The notes beneath the pieces are model-generated. The model worked only from the letters and a program-made list of their open reading frames with translations. It made no database searches and was not told the origin of the DNA. Source: Rhizophagus irregularis (Eukaryota > Glomeromycota > Glomeromycetes > Glomerales > Glomeraceae). Taken from it: DNA of 64,000 bases. Shown here piece by piece: positions 19,975 through 32,171 of this stretch. The stretch spans positions 1,924,501-1,988,500 of the forward strand of contig NC_089453.1 of the NCBI RefSeq assembly GCF_026210795.1. Direction: 5' to 3'. The position numbers and the translations under genes were made by a program. Every line of letters starts with the position of its first letter. Position 1 is the stretch's first letter.

Positions 19975-22900
19975 GTAAAAGGATAAAACTACCACCATTC
20001 GATTCGTCTCAGTGAGACGATTCTAACAAGCTATGGTACATCTTTTTACGATTATTAGATGCCAAGTTATTTAATATATTCTTTATATAACTGTGATTAT
20101 AAATGGTTCTTTTTAATATAAGATTTTTGAGGATAGGTGTGATAGTGACTATAGATAGATTGTGACTATATAGGATAGATTTTAATAATAAAGTGTTTTG
20201 AACATTCAACTGGTGTGACTATATAGTAGAATGTGACTATAACGGGAGTGACTATAGAGGGAGTTGACTGTAATTTGAATGTAAGTAATTTGCACTTTTG
20301 ACGGGTTTTTTGATTATCAATAATTACTAATGTAAATTTTTTTAGGTATCAAATGATGCAATTCGTTATGCACGAAATCATGCTCTCATACATGGTGCTG
20401 GTGGTCAAGTTTGGAATAAACCTGTAATAACACGTGAAAAATTATCAACTGAGATGCAAGAACAATTACAGGCTTTTTTAATGGATAAAGCACATGTCGT
20501 AATGAGTTCATATAAAACAGATGCAGCAACTAATGAACCTGTGCATTATCTTAAGCAAACAAAAACAGCACTTTGGAAAAAATATCATGAACAATATCCA
20601 GATGGAATTCAACGAACAACATTTTTTACCAAGCTGGAAGGAAATAAATATATTTATCGTGAAAATTTGGGTGGTTTGTGTTTAACCTGTCAAAAATATG
20701 GATATGAAATTTTTTCAGATCTTATTGAATACATTAACAAGTATATTACACAATCTTATATACAGGTATTTATTTATTTGATTTATTAGTAATTTAGTAA
20801 ATTTAAATATGAAATACTAAATTATTAGTAAAACTAAACTTTTCCTTTTTAACATTAGAAACAACTAATAGTACGCTGTGAAAATCTGAAAAGATTTTTA
20901 AAACGTGATTATGAACAACATTTTCATGTAACTTCAAATGGCAAGACTTCCCACGATCCATGTATAAACCATTGTTTACTTTATGCTTTTAACCAATGCA
21001 CAGAATCTCACACATTAACATGTAATGAATGTCAAGAATTCTTCAACTTTTTCGCTGATATTAAAACTCATAGTAATGAAACAAATTATAATGATCTTCT
21101 TGATATGAAGGAACATTTGTTATATTATCTTGCACATCAAACAAGAAAAGTTTATTTGAACACCCAATTTAATGCCAATTTGTTAGCATTAGATGAAAAG
21201 ACTGCTCTTTTTCTAGTTGATTACAAGATGAAAATTTTGCCAAAGACTGCTCGAGAAACAAAAAGTGATTGGTTTGGCAAAAAGGGTTGGTCATTGCACT
21301 CTATTTTAGTATATACAACAATACCCACTTCAACCAAACTTCAAGTACAAGCATTTGACCATTGGTCTCCAGATACCCGACAAGATTCTTGGTTTACGGC
21401 CACTTCACTTCACGCTGTTCTTGAAACATTAGACTCACGACCAGAATCTGTTATTATAATGTCTGATAATGGTTGTCATTACCACAATGCGGATTTAATG
21501 ATGATTATGGCTTTTTGGCCAAAATGGTATAATGTAAAGGTTAAGAAATGGGTTTTTCTTGAAGCTGGTGAAGCTAAAACGGCTATAGACTCTCATCATG
21601 CACAGGTAAATTAATATCCAATTATATGTATTTTTGTAATATATACACTAAGCTAATTTGGGTTGTTATAACAGATTTCACATGCAATAAATCGTTATGT
21701 TCGGTTGGGATTTGATATTCAAACAGGAAAAGATATTGAAAATGCAATTCAAGATATTCGGGGAACTTCTGTAGCTCAGTTGGTACCTAATCGAGATCAT
21801 GGTATATTATATAATTATAAAATTAGCATCATGTATTTTTATAATTGTATAAATTATTACAATGCAATATGTAAAATAAAGTTTTTTTCATTATTAATTA
21901 CATCTATCATTTTATTACAAAATTGTAATAAATAATATTACCAATAAAGGGAGTGGAAGTAATACGTTGCCAGGCAATTCAAATTGGTTTGAATGGCAAT
22001 GGCCAACCTCTGGAGATTTTGAGGGATGTATATTGGCACGGTCTATACCCAATCTTGGACCTTGGACTACATTTACTCCTACGCAATTAGAAAAATTACA
22101 AAAGCGTGAAATTGAAAACCCTAATCCAAATATATCCACCCCTACTATTTCAAATTCTAATTGGGAAATTCCACCTCCTAATTCAGAATGTATGTATCAT
22201 GGAAATTATTTTGATTCTTTACCGATTGCTTCACAAAATTTCCCATTTGCACTTTTTCACCTTCAATTTTGTCAGTTTTATTCTTTTCATATTCTTTCTT
22301 GCAATAGGATAGTATTAGTAATTAATGAGATACTACTGTAATAGATATTTGACCAGAACGTCTTACAAAACAAGTTCTTGTAAAAAAATTACAATCTAGA
22401 GGAATAGAATTGAATGGAAAGGAAAATAAAGAAGAATTAGTAATTAATCTAGAGAAAGAATTAAATAAAGAAGTAGAACGCAAAAAATTGGGTGAGATTA
22501 ATTAGCAATGATTAATGCTTTCGTTCAAAGTTTTTGATATTTGAATTATATAACATATATTATATAGAACCAGAAAGAATAGTTGGTGTGTTAGTAGATG
22601 TAACAAACAGCCAAACTATACGATGGTATGTTTTACACTCAATTTATTATACCAAAGATAATGAACATTTACTTACCTAATTGTTTATTCGTTATTTAGT
22701 GATGTCAAGGAAGTATATCCACTGCAAATCGGCTGGGCTCTAAAGAAGAACCAAAATTCGGTAAAAAGGGAGCAGGAAAAAGGATGACAAATCAAGTGAG
22801 AGCACTATTAGAAGGATATTTTATGGCAGGTAATGCAGATAAAAGTAACCGTTATACCACTCAAGATATGCAACGTGAGTTGGAAAAGTGTGCACAGGAA

Positions 22901-24122
22901 GGTGAGATTGACAAAGACGACATTCCAAAAGTTACCACAATTCAAAATTGGATATCAAAAACTACCAGAGAGCATCGTGAAGAGGCTGCAACTAGAGTTT
23001 TGAATTATAATAATTTGTAAAATTAGGAATAATAATAAAGATATTGCCTTAAAAGGTCATTCGTTACCAACAATTAAAAAACATAAAATTTGCAAAAAAT
23101 GAAATAATAATAGGTTTATTGAGTGTATAACGTCTTTTGTGTCATAATAAATCATAAAATGAATAATTTATAACCGGCAATTAAGAAAGTTCATAATAGT
23201 TTTTTCCCAAGAATCTGCCGTCGCCACAAAGACAAGTTATTTTTTTATTTTTATTGGATAGGAAATTAATAATTCATTTGAAAGCTGTGGTTTTTCTGCT
23301 ATAAAATATTGCGTAACATTTTCATTTTGTTACACTAAATGCAGTGATATCTTATCCACAAAAATGCCGATTAAATGAATTTTGTTAAGTGATCTACAAA
23401 ATTTCACCCCATTTTTAGATAGTAATTTTCACTGATTTATAGCCGGATCTCGAATTAAGCATTTTTTGAATTTGAACGCCATTTTTTTTTTTTTACATAT
23501 GAATTATATGAATTTAATCGTAATATTAAAATTTTATTGGCTGATTATTAGATGGTATATAAGGTATATGCTTAAATTAGTTTAATTGATAACATAAACT
23601 AATCTCGCCTCATTTTATTAATTTATTGATATTTTTAACCAAATATAACCTAACATAAAAATTATTCATGAAAAAATCTTGATTACTAATAAATTAGTTT
23701 AATTAAGAATAGAGAAAGTATGTTTACTGTACATTCATATGCGTTCTATTTGACGGTGTTGACAATATGACCTTGTCCTTTGTCATTTTATGTAGACACG
23801 TAAGACACGTTATGTCGTTATATGAACAGTATGTGATAGTTAGTCATATGACGATATGACGTGACCTAGCATAAATGATACATATATAATGACCAATTAA
23901 AATTAACCAAGTTAAAAATGATCTAGGGTAAAATAATAAGTACTGCGCCTAACTTAAAAATGATTTTAGCCTATTTCGTTTCCCAATTTATATCACTGAA
24001 TTATTCATATCAAGCATGAAGAAAAAAAAATTTCGGATGACTAATTTTACACACCGCAATTTTCAAAATGTTTGGTAATGATATATTAGTAAATTTAACT
24101 GTTAGGGTTCTCCCCCTTTTAA

Positions 24123-24155
24123 TACAGTCGACTCTTTTTATAGCGAATTTTCAAA
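24123..24155 (+). mobile_element. Isolated Tc1/mariner-like terminal sequence
   Basis: TACAGTCGACTCTTTTTATA resembles the TA-CAGTCAACTC end of the 16878 element. No partner end was found nearby, so it is a relic at best. Confidence 0.4.
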
Positions 24156-25161
24156 AATATTCATTTTTGACGATAGTATGACGATTACAAAATGACAGGA
24201 ATTTTATTTACTGGCGCTAGCCGGTGGATTGTATTCATATTATTTTGATTGGACAAAATAAATTAAACCATTTAATAATCGATCACATAATGTGATTTAT
24301 ACTATTGGTCCTTTTCTATATTGAATTCTTTAAAAAACTGAATATATGAAGGGTTCGGACAAAGTATTTTTTCACGATATATTACGTTATTATTTGTGGT
24401 GATTTTGAATGGTAAAAATAAATCAGGGTTAGCATGGAAAAAGAAAAAAAAATATTGTTAGTATTACGGAATGATACTTTCTCATGTTTAATGCATGTGC
24501 AATTTGCTCAATCACATAGTAGTTGCGATAGTAATATTACGTCTAACTCTTCGAGAACATTTTCCACAGCGTAAACGTGATCATAGTGAAATTATTTAAT
24601 TATTTTTCACATTAACAACTTTTTTTTAACGCGTGAAATCTATTTGTCACGCTCTACTTGTCACTTAGGTTATTTGGCTATGTCACATACTCACATGTCC
24701 GAGCTTTGAATTTTTCGGTGACGTATAACTTGACGAATTTTATTGGTCAAAATTTATTTTGTACAACATTTTTGGGGTGTTTCAAAAATAAAAAAAAAAT
24801 ATAAAAAAAACATTTATATAAAATACTTCTTATGATTCTTTTCACTTAATTAATTTTATTGATTTTTTTTTTTAACATGGCAGTTGTTAATTCCTTTCCA
24901 ATTCTTTCATTAAAATAAGCTGAATAAATTATGTTATTTTAGAAACTTAACATTAAATCTTTATATTAATTATAATAAATAGTCAATTTTTATAATGTAT
25001 TAAATAGAAAAGTCTTCTTCAAAACTTAATAGTTCACTATTTATATTAATATATAAAAATACGCGTTTTTATTTTCACAACAAAATAAAATACAATAAAA
25101 ATAAGAAATAGAATAGAATAAACTATAATAAAAAATAATAATATACATTTCAGGGAAAATT

Positions 25162-25267
25162 CCATATAAAAAATTTTCTGGGGAAAATTCAGATAAATGA
25201 TCACTTTTCTAGTTTTCATTCCAAAAAAACTCCGATGTGATCAATTTTCTAAAAAATTTTTTATAGG
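25162..25267. mobile_element. Small MITE, family shared with 28385
   Basis: Starts CCATATAAAAAATTTTCTGG and ends in AAAAAATTTTTTATAGG, giving inverted ends of about 20 bp. The interior (GATAAATGATCA, TTTTCTAG) matches the element at 28385-28494. Confidence 0.65.
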
Positions 25268-26967
25268 GACTGCGAAAAGTATTATTTTATCAGTGCGGTC
25301 TATTTTCAAATCGTGCTGCTACTGGCAGTATGCATATGACAATAGTAGTATCCAACTTTCAATCTGTCAACATTCACGATATATGTCATCCAAAAGTTTG
25401 TGTAACATAACTTACCCGGTGGAAGATATACCCAATAAAAATCCTTTATAATCTAAAAAAATAAATTACTATTGTTGTGATGACGGATTGAGATCAAATG
25501 AAGTCGGATCATTATTCCTTTTCCCCTTATAAATAAATAAAAAAATATTGTATACGTTGTGTAGGATTTCCCCCTTTTTATTAGGTACGTCCATTGGATA
25601 TACTTCTTGAGGTAAATAGAAAATTGGAAGGGAAGAGTCCCTTGTTAAGATTCACGTTCCAGAAGTCAAAATCACTTTGGCCTGGGCCGAACGGTATAAT
25701 TATAAATGTCCGTTTAGAGGAGGAAAAAAAAGTATTTAAATCAAAAATAGACGACGGATAGACCGTTTGGATTTTTCCTTGGGTCACATGATTTTCGGAT
25801 CACGGTTGACGGATGATCCGCGGATTGGAACACTAGGCGATTTTTTATGATAAAAAATTTTAATTTAATACCTTTTGTGTAACAAATATACTTTCAATTT
25901 GGCATTATTACGTCAGCCATATGACGAATACGAGAAAAAGAAAGTAAACTTCTTTTTACAAAATTCTTTTTAATAACTAAATTATTTGCTAAAAATAGAA
26001 CATAATACGTTTCAAATGCAGAAACACGTTGGTTTGAAATATAATTATGTTGATTAATAAAATTTTCGGTTATTAATAATATTAATTACGGATAAATATT
26101 TAATTTCATCCAACAGCTCGCGATTTTACAATAGTAATTTATTTATATAATAACAAGCTTGCCGCGACACTGAAATGAAACGTGTATTTATAATAAAGTA
26201 GTAAAATTCTTTATTTTCAAACTATAAAATGAGTCAATAATTGATATTTTTAACTTTAAAAAGTCGATAATCGACATGTTTGAAGTATGTAAAAAATTTA
26301 ATCTGATTGAATTTTCACCCGTTGGATGATCCATTACTACTATTTTCCTTTTTTACATTTTTGAAAAGAGATTTTATTGATTGAATGCACATACATAATA
26401 ATTATCAATATCTCTAATTGTCAGGAACTTATGAAATTCAAATAAAATGGATAAACGATATCTTTGTTTTAAATAATGCTGAATATACTTTGTAACAAAA
26501 ATTAGATCATCAGCATATTTTTTTTGTTTTCAATGAAAACTAGTTTGATAAACATGTATTTTTTGTTTGTTAATTTCATATGTAGTTAAAATTAATAAAA
26601 TTTTCTCACAAATGGCGTAATACAACGTGAATTAGCAAAACGTCCTTGTATTACTACATACACTTTACAAAGAAGCTGAATCTTTGTTAAAAAATTATAT
26701 ATATGATAGTCATAAATTTGCGACTTATACTTGATAAAAATAAATCTATATATACATAATCCGCTAAAATTCTAAACTCTGAAAAAAAAATTCTTGATAA
26801 AATTTAAATATTTAAAATCAGTATTATAAAAATGGTATGATACACTTCAAGGTGTTCTTCGAATTTTTTATATTAAACTAAAATTTTCTGAGAAAATATT
26901 CCTTTACGCGTATTTAATTAACATAATTTGGTACACAATATTCTTTGCTACTTTTTTACTTCGCGGT

Positions 26968-27534
26968 ATGAGGGTCATTAGTTTTTTTGTCCCATTAAAT
27001 TTTGTAATTTTATTTTATGCATATTTTATGTTAAAGGGAGTAAGTATAAGATATGATTATTTAATAACAAAAGATTAGTTGTTAACTTTTTATTTTATAT
27101 ATTATTAGGTAAGGGATGAATCGAAATGGATGCTGTTCATTGTATATTTTGGAAATATCTTTCAAGTTATCTTATTGTATTTTACAACAATTGATTTTTG
27201 TTATAAAACGAGTAAACCATATTCCTTAAAATATTGTTTTACATATGGTGCAATTTTCAACATATATTTATGGACAACAATATTATCTTGGATAATACTG
27301 ATTTTGTCAACATTAAACACCATAAGGTGTCATAGTAATTTTGGGAAAAATCTTGGAGTTTATCGTAAGTAAATTTATCTACCAATTTTAGATTATTGAT
27401 TAATAATCAGCTGAATTTCACTAATTAATCACTTGTTTTTAATGTTAATAGTAAGACATGAACCAACACCTGATGTATTTAAATCAAAATTAGAAAGGAG
27501 AGAAAGCCTAACACCCATAGACCTAAACTTGTAA
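26968..27534 (+). CDS. Small multi-pass membrane protein, three exons, unknown family
   Basis: Exons 26968-27039, 27109-27364 and 27452-27534 use GTAAGT donors and TAG acceptors, and join in frame to TAA with 136 residues. There are three clear hydrophobic segments: VISFFVPLNFVILFYAYFML, then WMLFIVYFGNIFQVILLYFT, then IYLWTTILSWIILILSTL. The hydrophilic C-tail is HEPTPDVFKSKLERRES. The same frame stays open upstream to 26833 and encodes another hydrophobic segment (NIIWYTIFFATFLL). The true start may therefore lie in an unseen upstream exon, which would give four membrane spans; I chose the first in-frame ATG. It has no family I recognise. Confidence 0.65.
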
Positions 27535-27716
27535 TTTTATAACTTAGGATGATAAATAGAATGTAAAAAAAAAATAACACTGACTTAAAATGAATTGTTT
27601 GCTCGAGAAGTTAAAGTTATAATACAAGCCGCATCAAAACATTATGCACTTTATGATTAAAAATTTGTCATAAAAAAAGGCTTTGTCGGTGTTTTGAAGT
27701 GCGACTATTGCACCAA

Positions 27717-27784
27717 TAATAATGAAATTCAAATATAGTTGATGGACCAATAATAATGAAATTCAAATATAGTTGGTGGATCAC
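27717..27784. repeat. Tandem 34-bp duplication
   Basis: CCAATAATAATGAAATTCAA followed by ATATAGTTG and TGGA occurs twice in a row. Confidence 0.85.
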
Positions 27785-28384
27785 GGATAAATGATACCTT
27801 AGTTTTTAAGTATAGTGTTTTGTAAGTTGTAACTCACGAAGCAAAGAGCTTTGATAGCATTCAAAAAAAATCAGAGGAATATTTATTTTTAAATTTAGAA
27901 CACGCTTTATTAGTTTATTTATTTTATATGAAGTAAAAATTATCCTTATATTTAAATTATATAATGGATAATCAATTAAATAAATGTCCCAGGGATATGC
28001 AGATGATAAAAATCTACGTTTAACGCAAAATGGGCATAAAAAAGCATTTCTCACATAGTTCGACATGTAACAATAATGAAAAAATCCGATATGAAGCTAA
28101 GGGTATACATAAAAAACTTCTCACATAGTATTACAGTACTATGTGTCAATAAAAAAAAATCCACCAAGGAGGGAAGATTATATTGTACTGTACAATTAAT
28201 CTATTGAAATTCGTACAGTACAGTTTATCGTTACACCTAGGTCGAATCTTTACAAAAATTGATATTCCTTTCACGTCTTTAATTGACAGATTCTTTTTCT
28301 GATTATCTCTATGGTAAATGTCGTTTATTTATAAATTTGCTTATCATAAATACTTTAGTTTTTTAACATCTGGACTTTGCCGTT

Positions 28385-28494
28385 CCTATAAAAAAAATTC
28401 TGGAAAAAACTCCGATAAATGTTCATTTTTCTAGTCTTTATTCCGAAGAATCTCAGCAGACACGCGATCATTTTTCCGAAAAATTTTTTATAGG
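28385..28494. mobile_element. Small MITE (110 bp)
   Basis: Starts CCTATAAAAAAAATTCTGG and ends CCGAAAAATTTTTTATAGG, a near-perfect inverted pair. Its interior aligns with the 25162 element, which supports a family of mobile copies. Confidence 0.7.
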
Positions 28495-29117
28495 GCGTTA
28501 TAGTTTTATAGAAAGAACCACACGGAATTTTCATTTATTATTATTGTACATTCATACCAATTATTATACTTTGTTCTTATATACGCAAAGTTGAATCAAA
28601 TGGAAATTGCATCTTTAAATAAACAACAATTTATACGTTAAGCAATCATTTTAAATAATTATTTAATTAATTAATTTGAAATAATTTATTTGCGATATTG
28701 AATAATCAAAATATCAATCGTTACATTGTTTAAGATTTCTATTTGTCATTCGTGGATATTGTAAAGAAAAATTCGTAAAGAAAAAAAATTTTACAATGCG
28801 AGTCTTGTTTTTGACCTTTTATAAAAGTTGGCGTTGTATTTACTCATTTCTCTTATATCATTATGATGGAAATCAGTGTGAAATCCCATGTTAATCTATT
28901 ACAATTTACAATATTATTACCGTAAGGTTTTTTTTTGTTGATAACATGCGATAACATGTTTGGATGATCTATAAAAATAATTCTAACTAGTTTCCCAATC
29001 TGAGGATATCCATCATCCGGTTTATCCGATCCAATTATTATCTGTATTCGGAAAATGTGATTATCCATCAAAATATAATAGCCAACGGGTAACGTTAAGT
29101 GATCTTTTAATCAGTGC

Positions 29118-29332
29118 TAGAGGCCTGCAAACGGGACCCGGAACCCGGAAACCCGGATCTTCGTAATTCTGGCCAAAACCGCCTTAATTCTGGCTGAAAT
29201 TAAACCGGCTAAATTAAGTTGGCCGATTTTTTTGTTTTACAACAAATTGATATAATAATAGTCCGTCCGGGCCGAGACGGGCCGGGCGCTTTGGGTTAAT
29301 TTCCAAGTGCGGGCCGTCAATGCAGACCTCTA
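29118..29332. mobile_element. hAT-like MITE, G+C-rich (215 bp)
   Basis: The ends start TAGAGGCCTGCA (left) and TAGAGGTCTGCA (right, reverse complement), fitting the hAT rule (C/T)A(A/G)NG. The interior has CCCGGAACCCGG and GGGCCGAGACGGGCCGGG, unusual in this genome. No 8-bp duplication is visible, so the copy is old or its ends are shifted. Confidence 0.6.
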
Positions 29333-30431
29333 ATTTGTATATCAATATGCATACCAATATGCACATCCAATATACAACGTCAATATGCAACGTCAATCTA
29401 CAATAAACGCCAATAACATTATCCAATTGCTTCAATATAGTCTCATCTCAAAGATCTTATGCTAATGAGCTAAATAGGTTATTGGGGGATAAGAAAATTG
29501 TCTTATGATCTTATTAATTCTGACATATAGAATTTTGCTGATTGCATAGAGAAATATTTATTCTATTTAGAAATAAAGTTCATAAAATTAATGACATTAT
29601 ATTGAAAATAAAAAGTAATATACGAATATACGATTAATCTAAGAAATATCACAATATTTTTCGCAATTGGACAAGTCAGAATCTTCAATCTCTATTTTTT
29701 CGCTTGTTACTTTTTTTTTAATAATAAAAAATGATAAATATATTGTCGGAAACAATGATATTGAGTTCTGAAATTACCTGACGAATATCTAACCATTTAT
29801 CTGGTTCATGTTCCAAACATTCTATTCAAATGGGTCACAATTAGTTTGCAATATGAAAAACTCCAAAGAAATCATTGCTCTAAAAGTATTTCATACTTTG
29901 ATAGCGAATACTTTTCTTTATCTCAAGAAAATTGAATATGTCAGCAAATTCTTGTTATAATACTCGAAGATTCCGATCTTAAAATTTAGTTATTTGAGCA
30001 AAAAATTCGTATACGTGATAGTACATTACTACTCCAGGGTGCTGCCATCAACAACAGTTGTACTATTTCCCATTCCACATCCCAGACAAGTAATTATTCA
30101 ATAGACAAGTTCCATATAGTTATAAAATTATCAAACCAATTTAAAAAAAGTGAGAGTAAATTATGTATCGTGGGTTCAATTATTTAGATTTGTTTATAAA
30201 TAATACATGACCATTAAATAGTTGCTTAGTTCCAAGTTTCCACTCGGCAAAAAAACTCTTCTGTCGATCGTTCGGTCCAAAATTTTGTAAGAAAAAACTG
30301 ACAAATAAAAAGACGGGAAGCCCTATAAAATATAAGTAATAACAAGTGAAAAATGGAGTCCTAACTACGACATGAAGAGTTTGAGGAAAGAGCGTTAAGA
30401 AATATTAAGTACTTTATAAATAAAAATTTTA

Positions 30432-31410
30432 AAAATGTCAAGAGGATGTCTTCAGCTGGCTGCGGTAGGCCGTAGGCGCAACAAAATCCAAAACTGCAAG
30501 AGAATGATGACAAATTTCATATCAACACGGAAATTTATATATCAGATCTGTTGGAAATATTATTCTATGATTTCCAGCAAGATGGTCAGGTGAGAAAATT
30601 GCACTCGTTTTGAAACATTATGGTTTATTGAATTAAAACAACATAAATATAAATCAGTCAAAGCGATTATGCATTTAAAGAAACGTAATATAGAGAAGAA
30701 GTGGGCATGAACTGTTCAATTTAAATTTGATAAAACATATCAGATGGTTTTTGTCAAACATGAAATTATCAAAAATTCGAATGGGTCGTTTATAAATAAG
30801 TACCTGATGTTGACAAGAATCTGATGGATGAAAAATATGGTTGTTATGATTTTTTCTCCTCGAAACTTATATATAAAAGATAATTTAGAGACGAGGAAGG
30901 TTTGAGTAAGGCAATAGCGGATTCAATAAATAAGGAAGGACCCAATGGAGTTTGGATAATTCCATCAAGAAAAAGTAAAGAATTTTAATAACTTTATTAG
31001 TAGGGAAAAAAATAAAACTGGAAAAAATAGGAATATTGGAAAAGCTTACCAAAGATGCAGTGGTTGACATGGTAAATAAATATGGGCAAGAAATCTTGCA
31101 CGAAGAAACACCAAAAACTCAATCGATAAATAAAGAAGTATTTTCGAAAAGTAGTAGAACTAGTAAGGAGATTACGAGACAATGATGATGTACAGAAGAA
31201 ACAGATAGATTTGGATTCAGGTACCATTGATTGGTTGAACGACAAGGTAAAAGCAGGTCAGTCTGTTTTGGAAGCCACATCTTCCTCAAATAATTTGATT
31301 ACAACTGATAAGAAGACAATGAAAGGAACAAGAAACTGGTGAGGAAGAATTTCGAGAACATACAAAGGTTTATGAAGAGAGTCATGAGACTTCGCAATCA
31401 TCTGACTAGA
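30432..31410 (+). pseudogene. Decayed fragment of an unrecognised multicopy gene
   Basis: A chain of short open stretches in shifting frames on the plus strand reads like one eroded protein: DLLEILFYDFQQDGQ (about 30530-30600), SVKAIMHLKKRNIEKKW (about 30655-30710), LSKAIADSINKEGPNGVW (30902-30957) and ILEKLTKDAVVDMVNKYG (31030-31085), then a Lys/Glu/Ser-rich tail. Stops and shifts separate the blocks. I recall similar text from repeated Rhizophagus proteins of unknown function, but cannot name the family. Confidence 0.45.
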
Positions 31411-31649
31411 TTCGTTCATAATAAACGCGCAAAATTTGATAAGAATAAATCTTTAAAATATAAGAAATAAAGTTAAATACAAATAGATTACAGATTAAAT
31501 AAATGAGTTACATAAAATAGATAGTATATTACTCAAAATTAATTGTATTGTTTTTTTTATTTACTACACATTACTAAAAAAAAAGTCCTTTTCGTATAAA
31601 TAATATAATTTGTTAATATTGGTAGGAGTGAAAATAATCAAAATTTGCT

Positions 31650-31935
31650 GCGCCATTATTGATAAAAAAAATGAGTAAATTATGTAATAAACGCGACTAT
31701 CTATAGATAATTATTTTGATTATTTATCACTTTTATCACTCCAACAAAGTTACGCGACTATTAGAACTATTAGACATATTAGGAATATTAACTAATCATC
31801 GGATCATAAAAAATTCTATTTTCCGCGCCACTTTGAAAAAAATGAATAAATTATATGACTAATCCGACTGGAAGTTACGTGATAATTAGATATATTAAGA
31901 ATATTAATTAATCATCGGATCATAAAAAATTCTTA
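31650..31935. repeat. Two-copy direct repeat, period about 176 bp (imperfect)
   Basis: GCGCCA followed by an A-run and ATGA(G/A)TAAATTAT occurs at 31651 and 31827. TCATCGGATCATAAAAAATT occurs at about 31797 and 31913, after shared GTTACG and AATATTAA blocks. Confidence 0.65.
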
Positions 31936-32171
31936 ATGTGGAAATAAAAATTTTTCGCAAGTAACTATTATATGTTAATATCAGTGCGTAAAACGGGTTG
32001 AATTTGATTGAAATTTATAATATAAATACCCCCACCTTTTCGCACTCTTTCCGAATAATGAAAAATATCTCAAATATTTCGAACAAAAGTCAAAGTATTG
32101 ATCCCTCATTGACTTTGACAGGTGGGCATTAAATAACATTGAACATTATCGAATCATCATACCTTTCACAG

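Larger units (their letters stand above)
16878..20270. mobile_element. Tc1/mariner-type nonautonomous element inserted in a coding exon (3,393 bp)
   Basis: The left end reads CAGTCAACTCTCTTTATAGT and the reverse complement of the right end CAGTCAACTCCCTCTATAGT, both followed by CAC. TA lies at 16876-16877 and 20271-20272. Further GTGACTATA motifs crowd the right end (near 20147, 20161, 20215, 20231 and 20249), and related ones lie at the left end. Removing the element plus one TA makes the exon read EEIKSNLN followed by a GTAAGT donor at 20281, as the gene requires. No transposase is present; the inside is occupied by tandem repeats and other insertions. Confidence 0.85.
14744..23020 (+). pseudogene. 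Multi-exon FYRC-like / DDE-transposase-like / SAP protein, broken by a mariner element
   Basis: Exon-like blocks: 14744-14879, 15422-16583, 16650-16877 joined to 20273-20280 across an insertion, 20346-20765, 20859-21605, 21675-21801, about 21948-22189, about 22357-22490, about 22567-22626 and 22701-23020. The N-terminal part has an FYRC-like signature (SLTAAVNSVYKEIF, then SGPAVMGFDIPIISEALLKD). The middle part has RNase-H/DDE-like blocks: LFLVDYKMKILPK, VIIMSDNGCHYHN and FLEAGEAKTAIDSHH. A SAP-like DNA-binding helix pair lies near 22360-22490 (LTKQVLVKKLQSRGIELNG). I recall close relatives as a multicopy Rhizophagus family, possibly a domesticated or still mobile transposase. Breaks: in-frame TGA at 15483, 15522 and 16377; single-base shifts near 16815 and 22755; and the 3.4-kb insertion. 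It could be the body of a transposon, but I found no terminal repeats for it. Confidence 0.75.
23021..26832. other. Long noncoding A+T-rich stretch
   Basis: No supported gene on either strand. It contains a lone mariner-like end at 24123 and a 106-bp MITE at 25162. Confidence 0.5.
27535..30430. other. Noncoding stretch with MITEs
   Basis: No gene supported. It holds the 34-bp duplication, the MITE at 28385 and the G+C-richer hAT-like element at 29118. Confidence 0.45.
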
